64,000 nt of DNA from RGIG3701 sp030530205 (GTDB lineage Bacteria > Planctomycetota > Planctomycetia > Pirellulales > Thermoguttaceae): NCBI GenBank assembly GCA_030530205.1, contig JAUMVK010000010.1, positions 1-64,000 on the forward strand. The letters are read 5' to 3'. Shown piece by piece: positions 50,574-60,700 of this stretch. Under the pieces are notes generated by a model. The model saw nothing but the letters and a program-made list of their open reading frames with translations, was not told the DNA's origin and searched no databases. Every line of letters starts with the position of its first letter. The stretch's first letter is position 1. The position numbers and the translations under genes were made by a program.

Positions 50574-51380
50574 TCAGACTTTTTTAACGATTCCCGAATA
50601 GAATTTACGCCCATCGATCAAAATGGCTCCGTCTTCCGCAAGTCCGCTGCAGAACCCCGTGATATTTCCTTGCGGTGTTTCGAGCGTAACGGTATTTCCG
50701 CACTGAATACAGTGTTTCTCGATTTGGCGCACGGTCTCAGTAATGGGAAGGTGCGTCATATTTTGCATTTTCTCCCCCAGGTTGGTCAAAAGAAGGGCTA
50801 AAAATCGTTCTATTGGCTCAGGAAAACCGGGATTTTCCAGAGGTTTCACGTTTTTCAGAATCGGAGCGTCCGGCCATTCGGGAAAAAAATCACTGAGCGA
50901 AACGATCCGGCTTTGGATTTCTGGCGGCGCGCCATGCATGGAGTTTAAAAGATTGATCCCGATCCCGGCGATCATCCGTCCCGAAGCGTGACCTTCCAAA
51001 AGTATCCCGGCCATTTTGCGAAAATCCCCCTCTTCCAGACGGCAGTACAAATCGTTAGGCCAATGGATGAACAGTCTTTCTCCCTTTTTCACAGGCAGAA
51101 CCTTTTGCAGTGTTTCGAAGATAGCCAACCCAAAGGTCAAACCAAGCATGGAGGTGTGGGCAAGTGGGATTTGAAACCGGGCAGGAGAAAAAATCAGAGA
51201 AAACATCAAACAGCCTGTCGGACTGTACCACTGATGATCTTTCTGCCCTTTCCCTGCCGACTGTACCGAGGCGGAAACCAGCGCCGGTTCTTCTGCCAGC
51301 CGACCGGCTTCCAACTCACGAAAAGCATAAAGCTGCGTCGAATCAATTTGCGGAAAATGAACACGTTGTACGAGCTGCAT
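50574..51380 (-). CDS. birA: Biotin--[acetyl-CoA carboxylase] ligase
   Basis: Attaches biotin to the biotin carrier protein of acetyl-CoA carboxylase in the cytoplasm. The protein is about 268 residues if started at the ATG at 51380; an in-frame TTG at 51419 would add 13 residues. Motifs are S-A-G-K-G-Q-K-D-H-Q-W near residue 42 (the biotin-AMP loop, normally G-R-G-R-x-G), H-W-P-N-D-L-Y and K-M-A-G-I-L-L-E near 120, and a C-terminal SH3-like domain. It lacks the N-terminal helix-turn-helix and so is not a repressor. It sits on the same strand right after a tRNA-Gln gene and its terminator; no separate promoter is obvious. Confidence 0.88.
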   Translation of the reverse strand: MQLVQRVHFPQIDSTQLYAFRELEAGRLAEEPALVSASVQSAGKGQKDHQWYSPTGCLMFSLIFSPARFQIPLAHTSMLGLTFGLAIFETLQKVLPVKKGERLFIHWPNDLYCRLEEGDFRKMAGILLEGHASGRMIAGIGINLLNSMHGAPPEIQSRIVSLSDFFPEWPDAPILKNVKPLENPGFPEPIERFLALLLTNLGEKMQNMTHLPITETVRQIEKHCIQCGNTVTLETPQGNITGFCSGLAEDGAILIDGRKFYSGIVKKV

Positions 51381-51425
51381 ATCCAGACGTTTGAGGGGAT
51401 TAGGTGATTCATTCAGCAAAACTCA

Positions 51426-51462
51426 AAAAAAGGCTCCAGTCTTATGACCGAAGCCTTTTTTG
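51426..51462 (-). terminator. Terminator of tRNA-Gln copy B
   Basis: On the minus strand, AAGGCTTCGGTC pairs imperfectly with GACTGGAGCCTT around ATAA and is followed by T residues. It lies just before birA, so it may also act as an attenuator if read-through occurs. Confidence 0.75.
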
Positions 51463-51475
51463 TTTTCAAGATGAG

Positions 51476-51546
51476 CAGGGGCACAGGGATTCGAACCCCG
51501 ACTAAATGAACCAGAATCATTTGTGCTGCCGTTACACGATGCCCCT
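51476..51546 (-). tRNA. tRNA-Gln (anticodon CTG), copy B
   Basis: Identical in all 71 bases to 11812-11882 but in opposite orientation. Anticodon CTG; CCA is not encoded. The duplicated block reaches 51606 and differs from the other copy at one of 131 bases. Confidence 0.95.
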
Positions 51547-51559
51547 GTAACTGCGCGTT

Positions 51560-51587
51560 AATATACCACGTTTTCGCTTTCTGTCAA
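51560..51587 (-). promoter_or_regulatory. tRNA-Gln promoter, copy B
   Basis: TTGACA (51582-51587) and TATATT (51560-51565) on the minus strand, 16 bp apart, as in copy A. Confidence 0.85.
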
Positions 51588-51795
51588 GAGGGGGAGCCGG
51601 GCTTTTCGTAAACTCTTTGTTCTTTTTTTGTGAATTTTATACAGCCCGAATAATCCAAACAATCAAAAATTTCGGAATATTCGATAAAATCCTCAAGGTT
51701 TGCGCAAATTATCCCGATACACAAAATGTTCCAAAATCAGGAATCCGTATGCAAGTACATTGAGTTCATACTCCATCAGCAAAAAGGATTCAATC

Positions 51796-54081
51796 ATGAA
51801 TCAGTTTTCAATTATTTCGATGTTTCAACCCACTCAGAAAACGAATCATACGACGCATCGTATTTCCAGGCATCTCCCGATCGCCTTGGCGGGCTTTTTT
51901 GCCTTGACTCTCAGTGCGTGTCATGGGCCTTGCAGGATGAATCCGTGTTCATGTGAAATGACTCCCAATGTGGTTTATGAAAGACCGGTGAAAATGGATT
52001 CGTGTGAGTGTTATTCCACTGGCGGATCATATCGGGTTCAAAGCGGCTATTCGGCCCTCGGTCCACGCCCGGTCACGATGAAACCCGGTACTTATGGAAC
52101 TTCCTGCCGGTTTAGTCAGGCAGGGGGTTGCGCTCCCGCGGCCGCGCCGAATCTGACTCCTGCACAGATGGATTTTACACCAGCGCCGGTAGTTCCCCAG
52201 ACTCCGGGCAGACGGAACGGTCAAATTTCGCCAGCTCCTGCGACGAACGACAGGCCTTATGACCTTTCTGGTGATTGGCAGGCTCCTCCGAGAGTGAAAC
52301 CGAAGGCGGAAGTGAAACCCGAAGCTGAGCCAGAAGTGAAGGCCGAAGTGAAACCCCAAAAGAAATCCGAAATAAAACCTGGTCTGGAACTGGAACAGAT
52401 GCCGTTTGAAGGAAACTCCGGAAATGGGCAACTGATGCAGGAACGTTCCGATGTTCCTGGGAATACGAAAGTCATGGAAGTTCCGCGGAATAATATCGAG
52501 GAAGCCCCGGCTCCTGAGGAACTTCTTCCGGCTGAACCCGAAGCGCCGGCTGAAGCCATTGAGTCGTTAGATCCTCTTGGCCCGGCGGAACCTGCGGCCC
52601 CCGCGGAACCCATTGAGCTTGACCTCCCCGATGATTCTGTGCAGCCTGGGAATCAGGAACTGCCCGGATTAGAGGAAGAACTGCCAGACGTGCTCCCGGA
52701 AGCGCTTCCCGAAACAAAGGCATCGGAAGATCCGCAGCAGATCATGAAAGCGATTCAGAAGCGTCAACCGTTAAAACGGGCTTTGGGATTTGATTCTCCC
52801 AGATCCGAACATAAATCGGGTTTTTGGGCTCAATCGTCAAAGAATTCGATGGAAAAGCAAACCGCCAGTGCACCGGAAAAAGAAAAGGGCCTGAAGTCCA
52901 TTTCTTTTAGTGACATTCGCCAGGCTACGAGTGTGGAGGAATGCCTGAATAAGGATGTTCAATCGGCGAATTGGGAAGTCGTTGAGAAAAAAGAAGCCGT
53001 GATCAAACTCACAGCCGCAGAGGAACCGGTTGCAGCCAATCCCGCACCCCAGTCCCTCCTTGAGATTCCTGCGGAACTTCCAGAAGAAGCTACGATCGGG
53101 AATTTCCCTGAACGTCCGAGCAACGCCCAGCCGGCTGATGAGTACATCATCGACTCGACAAAGTCCGCCCGTAAAAAAGACGTGAGTGAAATCCAAAAAG
53201 GAATGGTCAGCGGCGTGGAAGTGAAAGGAAACTGGGAGGCCGATCATCAGAATGAAACCGGAACGTTCATTTATTATGACGGAATGCAGGGACGCACTAC
53301 CATTCAGAGTCCCGACCCGGTTTATATTTACGCCCCTCGTTTTCGGGCGGTCCGCCAGGTTATTGACCTGAACGTGGACGAGCAGGTTACAACGACCGGT
53401 GACCTTTACACACCGACTCAGGTCAGCACTGCCAATCGTTCGTTGGAGACCAGTACGACACGCCAGAATCAGCAGGCTGGAACCGGAACAAGCCGCACGG
53501 TGATGCTTGAAGCTCAGGCAAACGCAGGTACGGGAATTCTGGATGGAAATATAGCGCCTCAGATGAAGACGCAGGAAGCCGTCATCCCGCAGGAAAACAG
53601 GGAGATTAACGGCCCGAACGCCATCAATGGCAAAACCCGTGCGATTACGGCTGACGGCTTGATTGAATTTAAAACCTGGACCCAGACCGAAAATATGCGG
53701 GTCTTCATCGACCAGCAAAGTGCCAGCGCCTCAATTCAGACGCTCTCGGCTCCGTCGCTCTATACGGTGCAGGAAGGCGAAAAGAAGCAGGACGTCAAGA
53801 TTTACAAAGTGGCCTCCACGAACTCGGCCAAACCGGGTGAAACCGTTGATTTCATCATTTACTTTGAAAACACGGGAAACTCGCCGATCGGAAACATCAC
53901 GCTGGTCGATAATTTGCCGGCGAGACTGGAAATCGTGGAAGATTCGGCCGAAAGCAGCGTAGATTCCAACTTTACATACGAGATCAACGGAAACGGTTCC
54001 CAGACCCTCCGCTGGGAAGTGACTCAACCGCTGTACGTTGGAGAAAAAGGCGCTGTGAAGTTCAAGGCGCTCGTGCGGTAG
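51796..54081 (+). CDS. Cys-rich lipoprotein with C-terminal DUF11 domain
   Basis: A 761-residue lipoprotein. The start at 51796 follows AAGGA. The lipobox A-L-T-L-S-A-C near residue 41 marks signal peptidase II cleavage. The next ~90 residues hold ten or so cysteines (C-H-G-P-C, C-S-C, C-E-C). A Pro/Glu/Lys-rich spacer spans ~150-350. The last ~100 residues (S-A-K-P-G-E-T-V-D-F-I-I-Y-F-E-N-T-G-N) form a DUF11 domain, as in large cysteine-rich envelope proteins such as chlamydial OmcB. An envelope role with disulfide cross-linking is plausible (inference). It converges on the small anchored protein at 54186. Confidence 0.78.
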   Translation: MNQFSIISMFQPTQKTNHTTHRISRHLPIALAGFFALTLSACHGPCRMNPCSCEMTPNVVYERPVKMDSCECYSTGGSYRVQSGYSALGPRPVTMKPGTYGTSCRFSQAGGCAPAAAPNLTPAQMDFTPAPVVPQTPGRRNGQISPAPATNDRPYDLSGDWQAPPRVKPKAEVKPEAEPEVKAEVKPQKKSEIKPGLELEQMPFEGNSGNGQLMQERSDVPGNTKVMEVPRNNIEEAPAPEELLPAEPEAPAEAIESLDPLGPAEPAAPAEPIELDLPDDSVQPGNQELPGLEEELPDVLPEALPETKASEDPQQIMKAIQKRQPLKRALGFDSPRSEHKSGFWAQSSKNSMEKQTASAPEKEKGLKSISFSDIRQATSVEECLNKDVQSANWEVVEKKEAVIKLTAAEEPVAANPAPQSLLEIPAELPEEATIGNFPERPSNAQPADEYIIDSTKSARKKDVSEIQKGMVSGVEVKGNWEADHQNETGTFIYYDGMQGRTTIQSPDPVYIYAPRFRAVRQVIDLNVDEQVTTTGDLYTPTQVSTANRSLETSTTRQNQQAGTGTSRTVMLEAQANAGTGILDGNIAPQMKTQEAVIPQENREINGPNAINGKTRAITADGLIEFKTWTQTENMRVFIDQQSASASIQTLSAPSLYTVQEGEKKQDVKIYKVASTNSAKPGETVDFIIYFENTGNSPIGNITLVDNLPARLEIVEDSAESSVDSNFTYEINGNGSQTLRWEVTQPLYVGEKGAVKFKALVR

Positions 54082-54090
54082 GAAAGTTTT

Positions 54091-54180
54091 CAGTAGTCAG
54101 TAGTCAGAGTTTCGGTTGCACCGAAATATGGGATTGATCTTCCCGATATTCTGCCGAAGGCAGAACGCTGACTACTGACT
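54091..54180. terminator. Heptamer-built palindrome between convergent genes
   Basis: Two CAGTAGT units (54091-54107) and the complementary CTGACTACTGACT (54168-54180) form a perfect 13-bp stem. The loop contains GCCGAAGGC and CGGTTGCACCG hairpins. It separates the lipoprotein gene from the convergent gene whose stop is at 54186. Likely a bidirectional terminator. Confidence 0.6.
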
Positions 54181-54185
54181 CCTTC

Positions 54186-54890
54186 TCATCTTCTTTTTTG
54201 TGTCTGTTGGAGAATTGCCTGTACGTCTTGCGGGAGCGGTTTTTTTGAGTTGAGGAAAATCATCTGCAGATCCCACTCTATTTTTCGCGCACTTTTTAGT
54301 TCGATTTGGCCCGTGCCCATGTTAATGTGATACACGCATAGAGTTTTCTGGGTTGGGTCAATGATCGTCACCTGCTGGAAAGGACCTTCGGGAAGCGTAA
54401 CGACTTCTGAAAACGAAATGAGGCTTTGAGGATTCGACGGGGCCATCGTACCCGTGGGAAAATCCTCGGGAAGCTGGCGCGGCTCCGAAGAAAACGCAGT
54501 GCTGCTCTGAGGAGGAACCTTGGAAGAGACCTGAGCAGGTGTCACCGCAGGTTCCGCGACCGAAGTCTGCTGAACATTATAAACGTTGGGATTCGCCAAA
54601 TTCTGCGGGTTCGTTTCATACGCAGCCTGCGAAACACCGGAACTGGGGGTTTGCCTGTAATTCGTCATGGTGACCGGAACAGCGCGCCCCTGTTGGGTGG
54701 TTTTCTCTGCGATTTCCTGACCCGCGATCATTTCACCGACGGTCATTTCCATGTCATCTTCGTCTAAATCCTGTGCGTAATTAGCTGAAAAACTTCTGTA
54801 CTGGGCGGAAACCAGGGAAATGCAGACGGACAACGAAATTCCCCAAATCACCGATCGAAAAACGAAAATCTTAAAATTTAAACCACGCAT
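54186..54890 (-). CDS. Small exported or membrane-anchored protein of unknown function
   Basis: A 234-residue protein I do not recognise. The ATG at 54890 gives a hydrophobic segment (F-R-S-V-I-W-G-I-S-L-S-V-C-I-S-L-V-S-A) that is a signal peptide or anchor. The middle is Ser/Thr/Pro/Gln-rich and probably disordered. The last 60 residues are ordered, with L-P-E-G-P-F-Q-Q-V-T-I-I-D-P-T-Q-K-T-L-C-V-Y-H-I. The ribosome-binding site is weak. It has its own promoter at 54941-54969 and faces the DUF11 lipoprotein gene. Confidence 0.65.
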   Translation of the reverse strand: MRGLNFKIFVFRSVIWGISLSVCISLVSAQYRSFSANYAQDLDEDDMEMTVGEMIAGQEIAEKTTQQGRAVPVTMTNYRQTPSSGVSQAAYETNPQNLANPNVYNVQQTSVAEPAVTPAQVSSKVPPQSSTAFSSEPRQLPEDFPTGTMAPSNPQSLISFSEVVTLPEGPFQQVTIIDPTQKTLCVYHINMGTGQIELKSARKIEWDLQMIFLNSKKPLPQDVQAILQQTQKRR

Positions 54891-54940
54891 AATTTCAAGT
54901 CTGTACAAACGTTCAAAGCTGAAACAAAAACACTGGAGAA

Positions 54941-54969
54941 ATTTTAGCAGAACGGGAAATTTCGCGCAA
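54941..54969 (-). promoter_or_regulatory. Promoter of the small anchored protein
   Basis: On the minus strand, TTGCGC (54964-54969) and TAAAAT (54941-54946) are spaced by 17 bp, about 50 bp before the start. Confidence 0.6.
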
Positions 54970-55090
54970 GAGCAATTTTCAGGAAACAGGAAGATATTAG
55001 AGCTTCACAAGATTTTAAGGAACGGACCAGGGAAGGCATTTTCTGAAAAACCTTCCCCGACCCGGTTTCCTCTAATGATTCAGTGGAGTT

Positions 55091-57445
55091 TTACTTGATG
55101 AAGATCTCGTGGGTCCCTTCGCCGTAGGTCTTCCCCGCGACTTCGGCGGTAGTCCCGGCAGGAACCGTGAGTTTCAGCGTGATCTTGCCCGGCTCGGTCT
55201 GGGTCAGATCGGCGGCGATCGTGCCGTAGTACGTGATGAACGAGGTCGCGATATGCTTCAGGTTCCCCATCTGCGGGCAAACCTTGAACGTGCGGAAAGC
55301 GTCCGACGTCGGCTCAATGCCTGCCGCGAACTGGACGAGGCACGTGAGTCCGCCGCCCGACCACGCATGGTTGAACGTTCCACGCTCGATTCCGTGGTGG
55401 CCCCAGCCTTCCCACAGGGTCGTGTAGAATTTATGATTCACCATTTCGGCAAAGCGGGCCTTCATGCGTTCCAGCGCGTCCACATCGTAACCCATGCGGA
55501 AGAGCGCTTCCAGAACGTACTTTTCCATGTACGGGCTGGCGTGCTCCTCTTTCTTGAAGACTTCACGCAGCGCTTCGTATTTTTCGGGTTCCGCGAAGCC
55601 GGCCAGAATCGCCATCGCGTTGGAGCGGTCGTCGGTTGCGCCCTTGTATTCCGGGCTTCTGTAGCACGTTCCGGTCCAGAACACGCGGTTGAAGTTTTTC
55701 TTCAGCGACTCGCGCTGGGCGTACAGGATCTTCAGGACCGCGTCCACGTCCAGATCAGCCAGCGAGGAGTTTTTCTTCACGAGTTCCTGAAGTGCCGCGT
55801 CACCTTTGCCGTTTTTTAGGTCGCGGATCATTTCGCCGGTCTGGATCGTCTGATCGAGCATGAGCGAGTACCACGCGTTGAGGATCAGGCGCAGGTCAAT
55901 ATTGACCCCCCAGTCGGCCCAGCTCCAGCCGCCCTTGCGGACGATGATCAGGCCGTCGTCGTCCCAATCCCAGACCGCCAGGTAGCGCAGTGTGCGGGGG
56001 TAAACGTCCAGAACGGTCGCCCAGTCGCCGGAATAAAGCCCGTAAGTTCCCAGGCCGTAAGTGCTCTGCGTCGCGAGCATCTGGGCGGGGAGTTCGTTGA
56101 CCCAGTTCCCGGGGATCGGGGCGAAGATCACGCCGTCAGGCCGCTGGAAACGCATCAGCTCGTAAATCCCTTTTTTCGCCAGAAGGTCGGCGTTCCGGTC
56201 CAGCGCATAAAACGCCTCGCCCATTTCATTCACCGCGTCACCCCACCACTGGGCGCGTTCACGGTCCGGGCAGTCCATGTACGTGTCGCGCATGGTGACG
56301 TACAGCGTCCGCGCGGACTTTTTGTAAAGCTGGACGTAGTAATCGTCGTCGCACTCGAACGTTCCGGTGAATTCCGTCGGGAAACCGCTTTCGACGAAGC
56401 CAAGATCCAGAACTTCGACCGAGGCCGGCATCGTGTACTCGACCTGATTTCCGCTGAACCATTCCGGGAATTGGAACATTTGCACGCCGTCCTTGCAGAC
56501 GAACTCAAACCGAAGGCTCGGCTCGCCGGTTTTCGGATCGCCCACGTGGTAACTGTCCGTTTGAACACGGATCTCGTCGCCGGCTTTGGCGTTTACATGG
56601 AAGAAAGGACTTTCGTGCATGTTGTAAGGCAGGCGGCCGATGACTGTTTTGGTCCCGTCGGCGTTTTGAACCGTTTCCAGACTTTCATATTTGCGTGGTT
56701 TGGCGTCGAATTTCCAGCCCGGGAACGGACGCTTGTAAAGCGGCCCCCAGACGTTTTCAGCGGGACCAGCCACTTCGACCGCCGCGGGTTTTTCCTCTTT
56801 GTTGTTCCAGAGCCGAGTGTCGAATCGCATGTTCGATTCCGGGAGCCGGTAGTTCGGCTGAGGATCGGCCATTTCCCGGATGTAGGCCTTAATGACCCAC
56901 GCTTTCCAGGTCGCGTCAGACTTCAGGAAAAGACCATTTTCGCCGTTCGTCGTCGCGTCGAACAGGAAGCCGGGCTGACCGGAATTGATGTGGGAGAAAC
57001 CGCTCTTTCCCCAGAACCAGACGATGGCGGTGATTTTGTTTTCGCCAGCCTTCAGGAAGGGTTTCAGGTCGATTTCGTCGTAGTACATCGCGTTCCGGTT
57101 GGGACCGCGTTTCAGACCGCCTTCCCAAACGACCGGTTTCCAGTTGACCATCAGCCAGTAGCGGGAATCTGTGGCGATGCGGGCGAGCGCCTTTTCCGGG
57201 ACGGAATCGAGCGTGATGGTTTTTTCAAACGCCATCAGGACGTTTTTCTCGGGGATCTCACCGGCGGGCCGAATCACCGGGGCCGTGAAATCCGTCGTCG
57301 GCGTGTACAGAACGCCCGGCGAGATCTCGTCGGCGTTTTCAGGAATGAGCGTGAACGGGAATTTCAGAGCGCTGGCCGCCTGCGCGAAACCGCACAGAAA
57401 AACGAGGAGCGGGAGAAATTCCAGAATGGGCAGGATCTTTTTCAT
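55091..57445 (-). CDS. GH78-like alpha-L-rhamnosidase
   Basis: A secreted 784-residue glycosidase with a signal peptide (M-K-K-I-L-P-I-L...G-F-A-Q-A). N-terminal beta-sandwich modules with L-F-L-K-S-D-A-T-W-K segments (residues ~40-330) are followed by a six-hairpin catalytic domain. D-C-P-D-R-E-R at ~390-396 and W-W-G-D-A shortly after match the GH78 acid/base region. G-G-W-S-W-A-D-W-G and W-E-G-W-G-H-H-G form further barrel helices, and a C-terminal beta domain ends the protein. It would release rhamnose from plant or bacterial polysaccharides, though rhamnose specificity is inferred from family only. A GGAGAG site precedes the start; the promoter is at 57492-57520. It is divergent from the CXXCH/LamG gene. 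Confidence 0.85.
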   Translation of the reverse strand: MKKILPILEFLPLLVFLCGFAQAASALKFPFTLIPENADEISPGVLYTPTTDFTAPVIRPAGEIPEKNVLMAFEKTITLDSVPEKALARIATDSRYWLMVNWKPVVWEGGLKRGPNRNAMYYDEIDLKPFLKAGENKITAIVWFWGKSGFSHINSGQPGFLFDATTNGENGLFLKSDATWKAWVIKAYIREMADPQPNYRLPESNMRFDTRLWNNKEEKPAAVEVAGPAENVWGPLYKRPFPGWKFDAKPRKYESLETVQNADGTKTVIGRLPYNMHESPFFHVNAKAGDEIRVQTDSYHVGDPKTGEPSLRFEFVCKDGVQMFQFPEWFSGNQVEYTMPASVEVLDLGFVESGFPTEFTGTFECDDDYYVQLYKKSARTLYVTMRDTYMDCPDRERAQWWGDAVNEMGEAFYALDRNADLLAKKGIYELMRFQRPDGVIFAPIPGNWVNELPAQMLATQSTYGLGTYGLYSGDWATVLDVYPRTLRYLAVWDWDDDGLIIVRKGGWSWADWGVNIDLRLILNAWYSLMLDQTIQTGEMIRDLKNGKGDAALQELVKKNSSLADLDVDAVLKILYAQRESLKKNFNRVFWTGTCYRSPEYKGATDDRSNAMAILAGFAEPEKYEALREVFKKEEHASPYMEKYVLEALFRMGYDVDALERMKARFAEMVNHKFYTTLWEGWGHHGIERGTFNHAWSGGGLTCLVQFAAGIEPTSDAFRTFKVCPQMGNLKHIATSFITYYGTIAADLTQTEPGKITLKLTVPAGTTAEVAGKTYGEGTHEIFIK

Positions 57446-57491
57446 GATTGACTCTCCGGAAAGGTGTAGTGAAAGGAAGGTTAATGCTCAT

Positions 57492-57520
57492 ATTCTAGCA
57501 CATCCCCCACGGAAAATCAA
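57492..57520 (-). promoter_or_regulatory. GH78-like gene promoter
   Basis: On the minus strand, TTGATT (57515-57520) and TAGAAT (57492-57497) are spaced by 17 bp, about 47 bp before the start. Confidence 0.65.
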
Positions 57521-57580
57521 GGGGCCGGGAGATTTTTTCAGAAAATTTTGGAAACTTGCAAGAAACGGCAACACATAGGA

Positions 57581-57600
57581 ACGATGCTTCCAGCGTCGTT
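57581..57600 (-). repeat. Dispersed hairpin element in a divergent promoter region
   Basis: Reverse-oriented ACGACGC-TGGAA-GCATCGT copy, lying between two divergent promoters. Confidence 0.65.
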
Positions 57601-57681
57601 ATCTGATTTTGTTGATCTCTGTCTTGATTGTTTGCTTCGTCCAAAAATCTGAGGTTCGCAAGTAAACCTCCGTAAAACTCC

Positions 57682-57710
57682 TTGACAACCTATTCTTCTT
57701 CTGTTATAAT
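57682..57710 (+). promoter_or_regulatory. Consensus sigma70-like promoter of the CXXCH/LamG gene
   Basis: TTGACA (57682-57687) and TATAAT (57705-57710) with a 17-bp spacer: perfect consensus in both boxes. Confidence 0.88.
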
Positions 57711-57797
57711 ATGATTTATGATGTGGTGACTTTTGTTTGGAATGAGTTTTTTCGTGGTTGCCATTCGCAAAGCGTCCTTTCCCGCCCGCCTGGAAAA

Positions 57798-60700
57798 ATG
57801 AAATTACCCAATCTCTTTCTGTTTTTTCTTTCGTTTATTATTTCGTTCGTGCCGTCCGTTTCGGGACAGCTTCCCCCGACGGTTCATCGGATCCAGTCGC
57901 ACGACTCGGCCGTGGACCTGAACACGGCGCAGGACAGGGCGGTGGATTCCGCAAAGCCGGAACTGGGTCAGGCGTGGGAGCCGAACGGTGCGTTTATTCG
58001 TCTGACGCCGGACGAAACGCTCGCCCAGCCCCCGCTTGAGGTCACGTTCTGGACGCGGGTTTCCGACCCGGCGCACTACGCGATTTTCGTCGCTCACGAG
58101 CTGAAATCCTCGCCAAATCACTGGGAGATTTTCTCCGAGCCGGTCCGCGGTCAGGCGGAACCACGCGCCAGACTGGCGGTTTACCTCCCGGGAAACCAGC
58201 CCGATCACGTGCGTGGAACGTCCAATCTGGCCGACGGGAAGTGGCATTTCGTGCGGATGGTCTGGTCCCCGGGCCTTATGACGCTTTACGTCGATGGCCG
58301 TCAGGAGGCGCAGGAAAAGGTCGCGCGGCCCTTTTGTTCCGAGGCCGTGACACCGGAAAGCCGGTTTTACATCGGAAACATCGTGGAGGAGTCGATCCCG
58401 ATGTACCACGCGGCCCTCGACGCTTTGTGCGTTAAAAAAGGCGGAACCCCCCTGCTCCAGTGCGATTTTGAAGGGCTTGCGCCTTCCGAAGCCGATTCGA
58501 CCGTGGAAATTCACCCCGCAGGAACCGGCGAGACGTGCACGTTTGAGCAGCTTCGCGAGCGTTTGGCGGTACACTCCCAACCCGTGAAGATGACGCTTTC
58601 GCCGGAACTGGCGGCCCAAAACCCCGAGATTTACAAATCGGGTGGAAGTCTTGCCGCGCTGGACCGGCTTTTCCCGACCGCCTTCCCGAACGGTCTGCCG
58701 GAGCCGACCGGAAAACCCGCGAAAAACGTCCCGACCCGCGTTTTTACGGCCGAAGAACTCCGCGCGGCCATCGACCGTTTCCAGCTTCAAAGCGTGAAAG
58801 CGGAGCAGTTCCGCCCCGGTGTTTTGGCCTTCTGGGGGGAGCAGTACGCCGACCTTCAGACCCGCGTGGGGCGTGAATGCCCGGTTCGGGGTGCGGCCGA
58901 ACAGACGGCCAACCGTCACGCGCTCGTTTTCCCGGAGGAGACTCACCCCGCGCAGGTCCTCGTTCGGCGGATCGGCGCCCTGCTCGAGTCCGGTCTTGGC
59001 GACGATGCGGCCCGAAATGACTTCCAAATGCTTAAAACCGAGCTGGAAAAGTGCATCGTATCGGGCGAAAGCCTCGACCCGATTTTTCTCGCAGCGGCGG
59101 CCGTCCGGCGGAACCTGATGTTTTCGAACCCGAAGCTGACGGAGATCGACCGGATCGCGTTTTTGGCACGCGCTTCCTATTCCGGCTCCCGGCTGACGAA
59201 CGAGCGTAACTCGGACCTGATGGGCGGCCACTTCGCGACGCAGGTTTACGGCTTCAACACGATTCACGGCGGCGGTCTGTTCACGATCTCCGGCTGGCGC
59301 GGCCCGAACCCGACGATCCAAAACCTCACCGCCGGGCGCAAAGTCACGAATCGCCGTCTGACCGGGCAGGAACTCAACATTGGAGCGTTCTACACGCCGG
59401 ACTTGAGCTTCGACGGAAAAACCCTCTACTTTTCATACTGCGAGAGCCAAAACCACCGCTGGTTCTGGTCGCCTCAAACGACCTGGAACCTTTTCAGTCT
59501 CGAGATCGACGCGCCGGAAAAAGGGATCCGGATGCTGACCGACAGTCCGTACAACGATTTCGACGTTTGCGTCCTTCCATCCGGTCGGCTGGTCTTTTGC
59601 TCGGAGCGCCGCGGCGGGTTCATCCGCTGCTTTGGCGAAAGCGCGAGGCTCCAGGTCACGACGAGCGTCCTGCACAGCTGCAAGCCGGACGGGTCGGACA
59701 TTTACCCGATCAGCTTTTTTGAAACGTCCGAGTGGCAGCCGTCCGTCGATAATTCGGGGATGCTCGTCTATACACGGTGGGACTACACGGACCGCGAAAA
59801 CTGCCTCGGCTCGAACTTCTGGACGTGCGCCCCGGACGGCCGGAACCCGCGCGCCCCGCACGGCAATTACCCGTTCCCGTGGCAAACGTTCCAGGAGCCT
59901 GTCCCGGAATCCGAGCGGGTCCAGGGGCTTTCCGAAGTGGTCCGGACCGGAATTTACGACCTCCACGGCGATCACCGCATGGGCAAATGCGCGGACTCTA
60001 AATCGGGCCTTCCGATGACCGAGATGCAGATCCGCGCGATTCCCGGCTCGTACAAATACGTGTTCACCGCCGCGCCGCACCACGGCGAAACGTTTGGTTC
60101 CATCTGCCTGCTGGACCTTCGCGTCCCGAACGACAATCAGATGAGCCAGGTCCGCCGCGTGACGCCGTACACGCCGTTCCCCGAGTCCGAAGACCTCGAT
60201 CGGGGCCAGTACCGCTACGGCGCACCGTGGCCCCTGGACGAGCAGACGTTCCTCTGCGCGTCGTGGGAGGATCTGATCGTGCTCGACATTTTCGGGAACG
60301 AGGAACTGGTTTGCGAACGTGAACTGCTCCCGATCAATTACGACCCGCGCCTTCGTCTTTCCGAGCCGATGCCGGTCCGGGCACGCTTCACGCCGCCGGT
60401 GATCCCGCAGCAGACGGCCCAGGGCGAGGACCATCAGTCTGAGGACCAGCGCGCTTTTATCGGCGTTTCCAACGTGAATATTTGCGATCTGCCGCTTCCG
60501 AAAGACCGCCCGATCAAGTATTTGCGCGTGCTTCAGGTCGTTCCAAAACCGAACCCGTGGATGAATGTTCCGATGATCGGGTACTTCGTCGAAACGACGC
60601 CGCGCATCCCGCTGGGGGTCGTGCCGGTGGAAGCGGATGGAAGCGTTTTCTTCGAGGCGCCCCCCGGGAAGCAGCTCCTCTTCCAGACGCTCGACGCGAA

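Noticed and set aside
11812..51546. The two tRNA-Gln genes as attachment-site ends of a genomic island
   Set aside because: The copies are inverted, not direct, and the region between holds housekeeping genes (lspA, nnrE, birA) with no integrase, so an integrated island is not supported.
57711..57797. An upstream in-frame start for the CXXCH/LamG protein
   Set aside because: The candidate ATG overlaps the -10 box of a perfect promoter, so the transcript would start after it; the ATG at 57798 gives a proper signal peptide.
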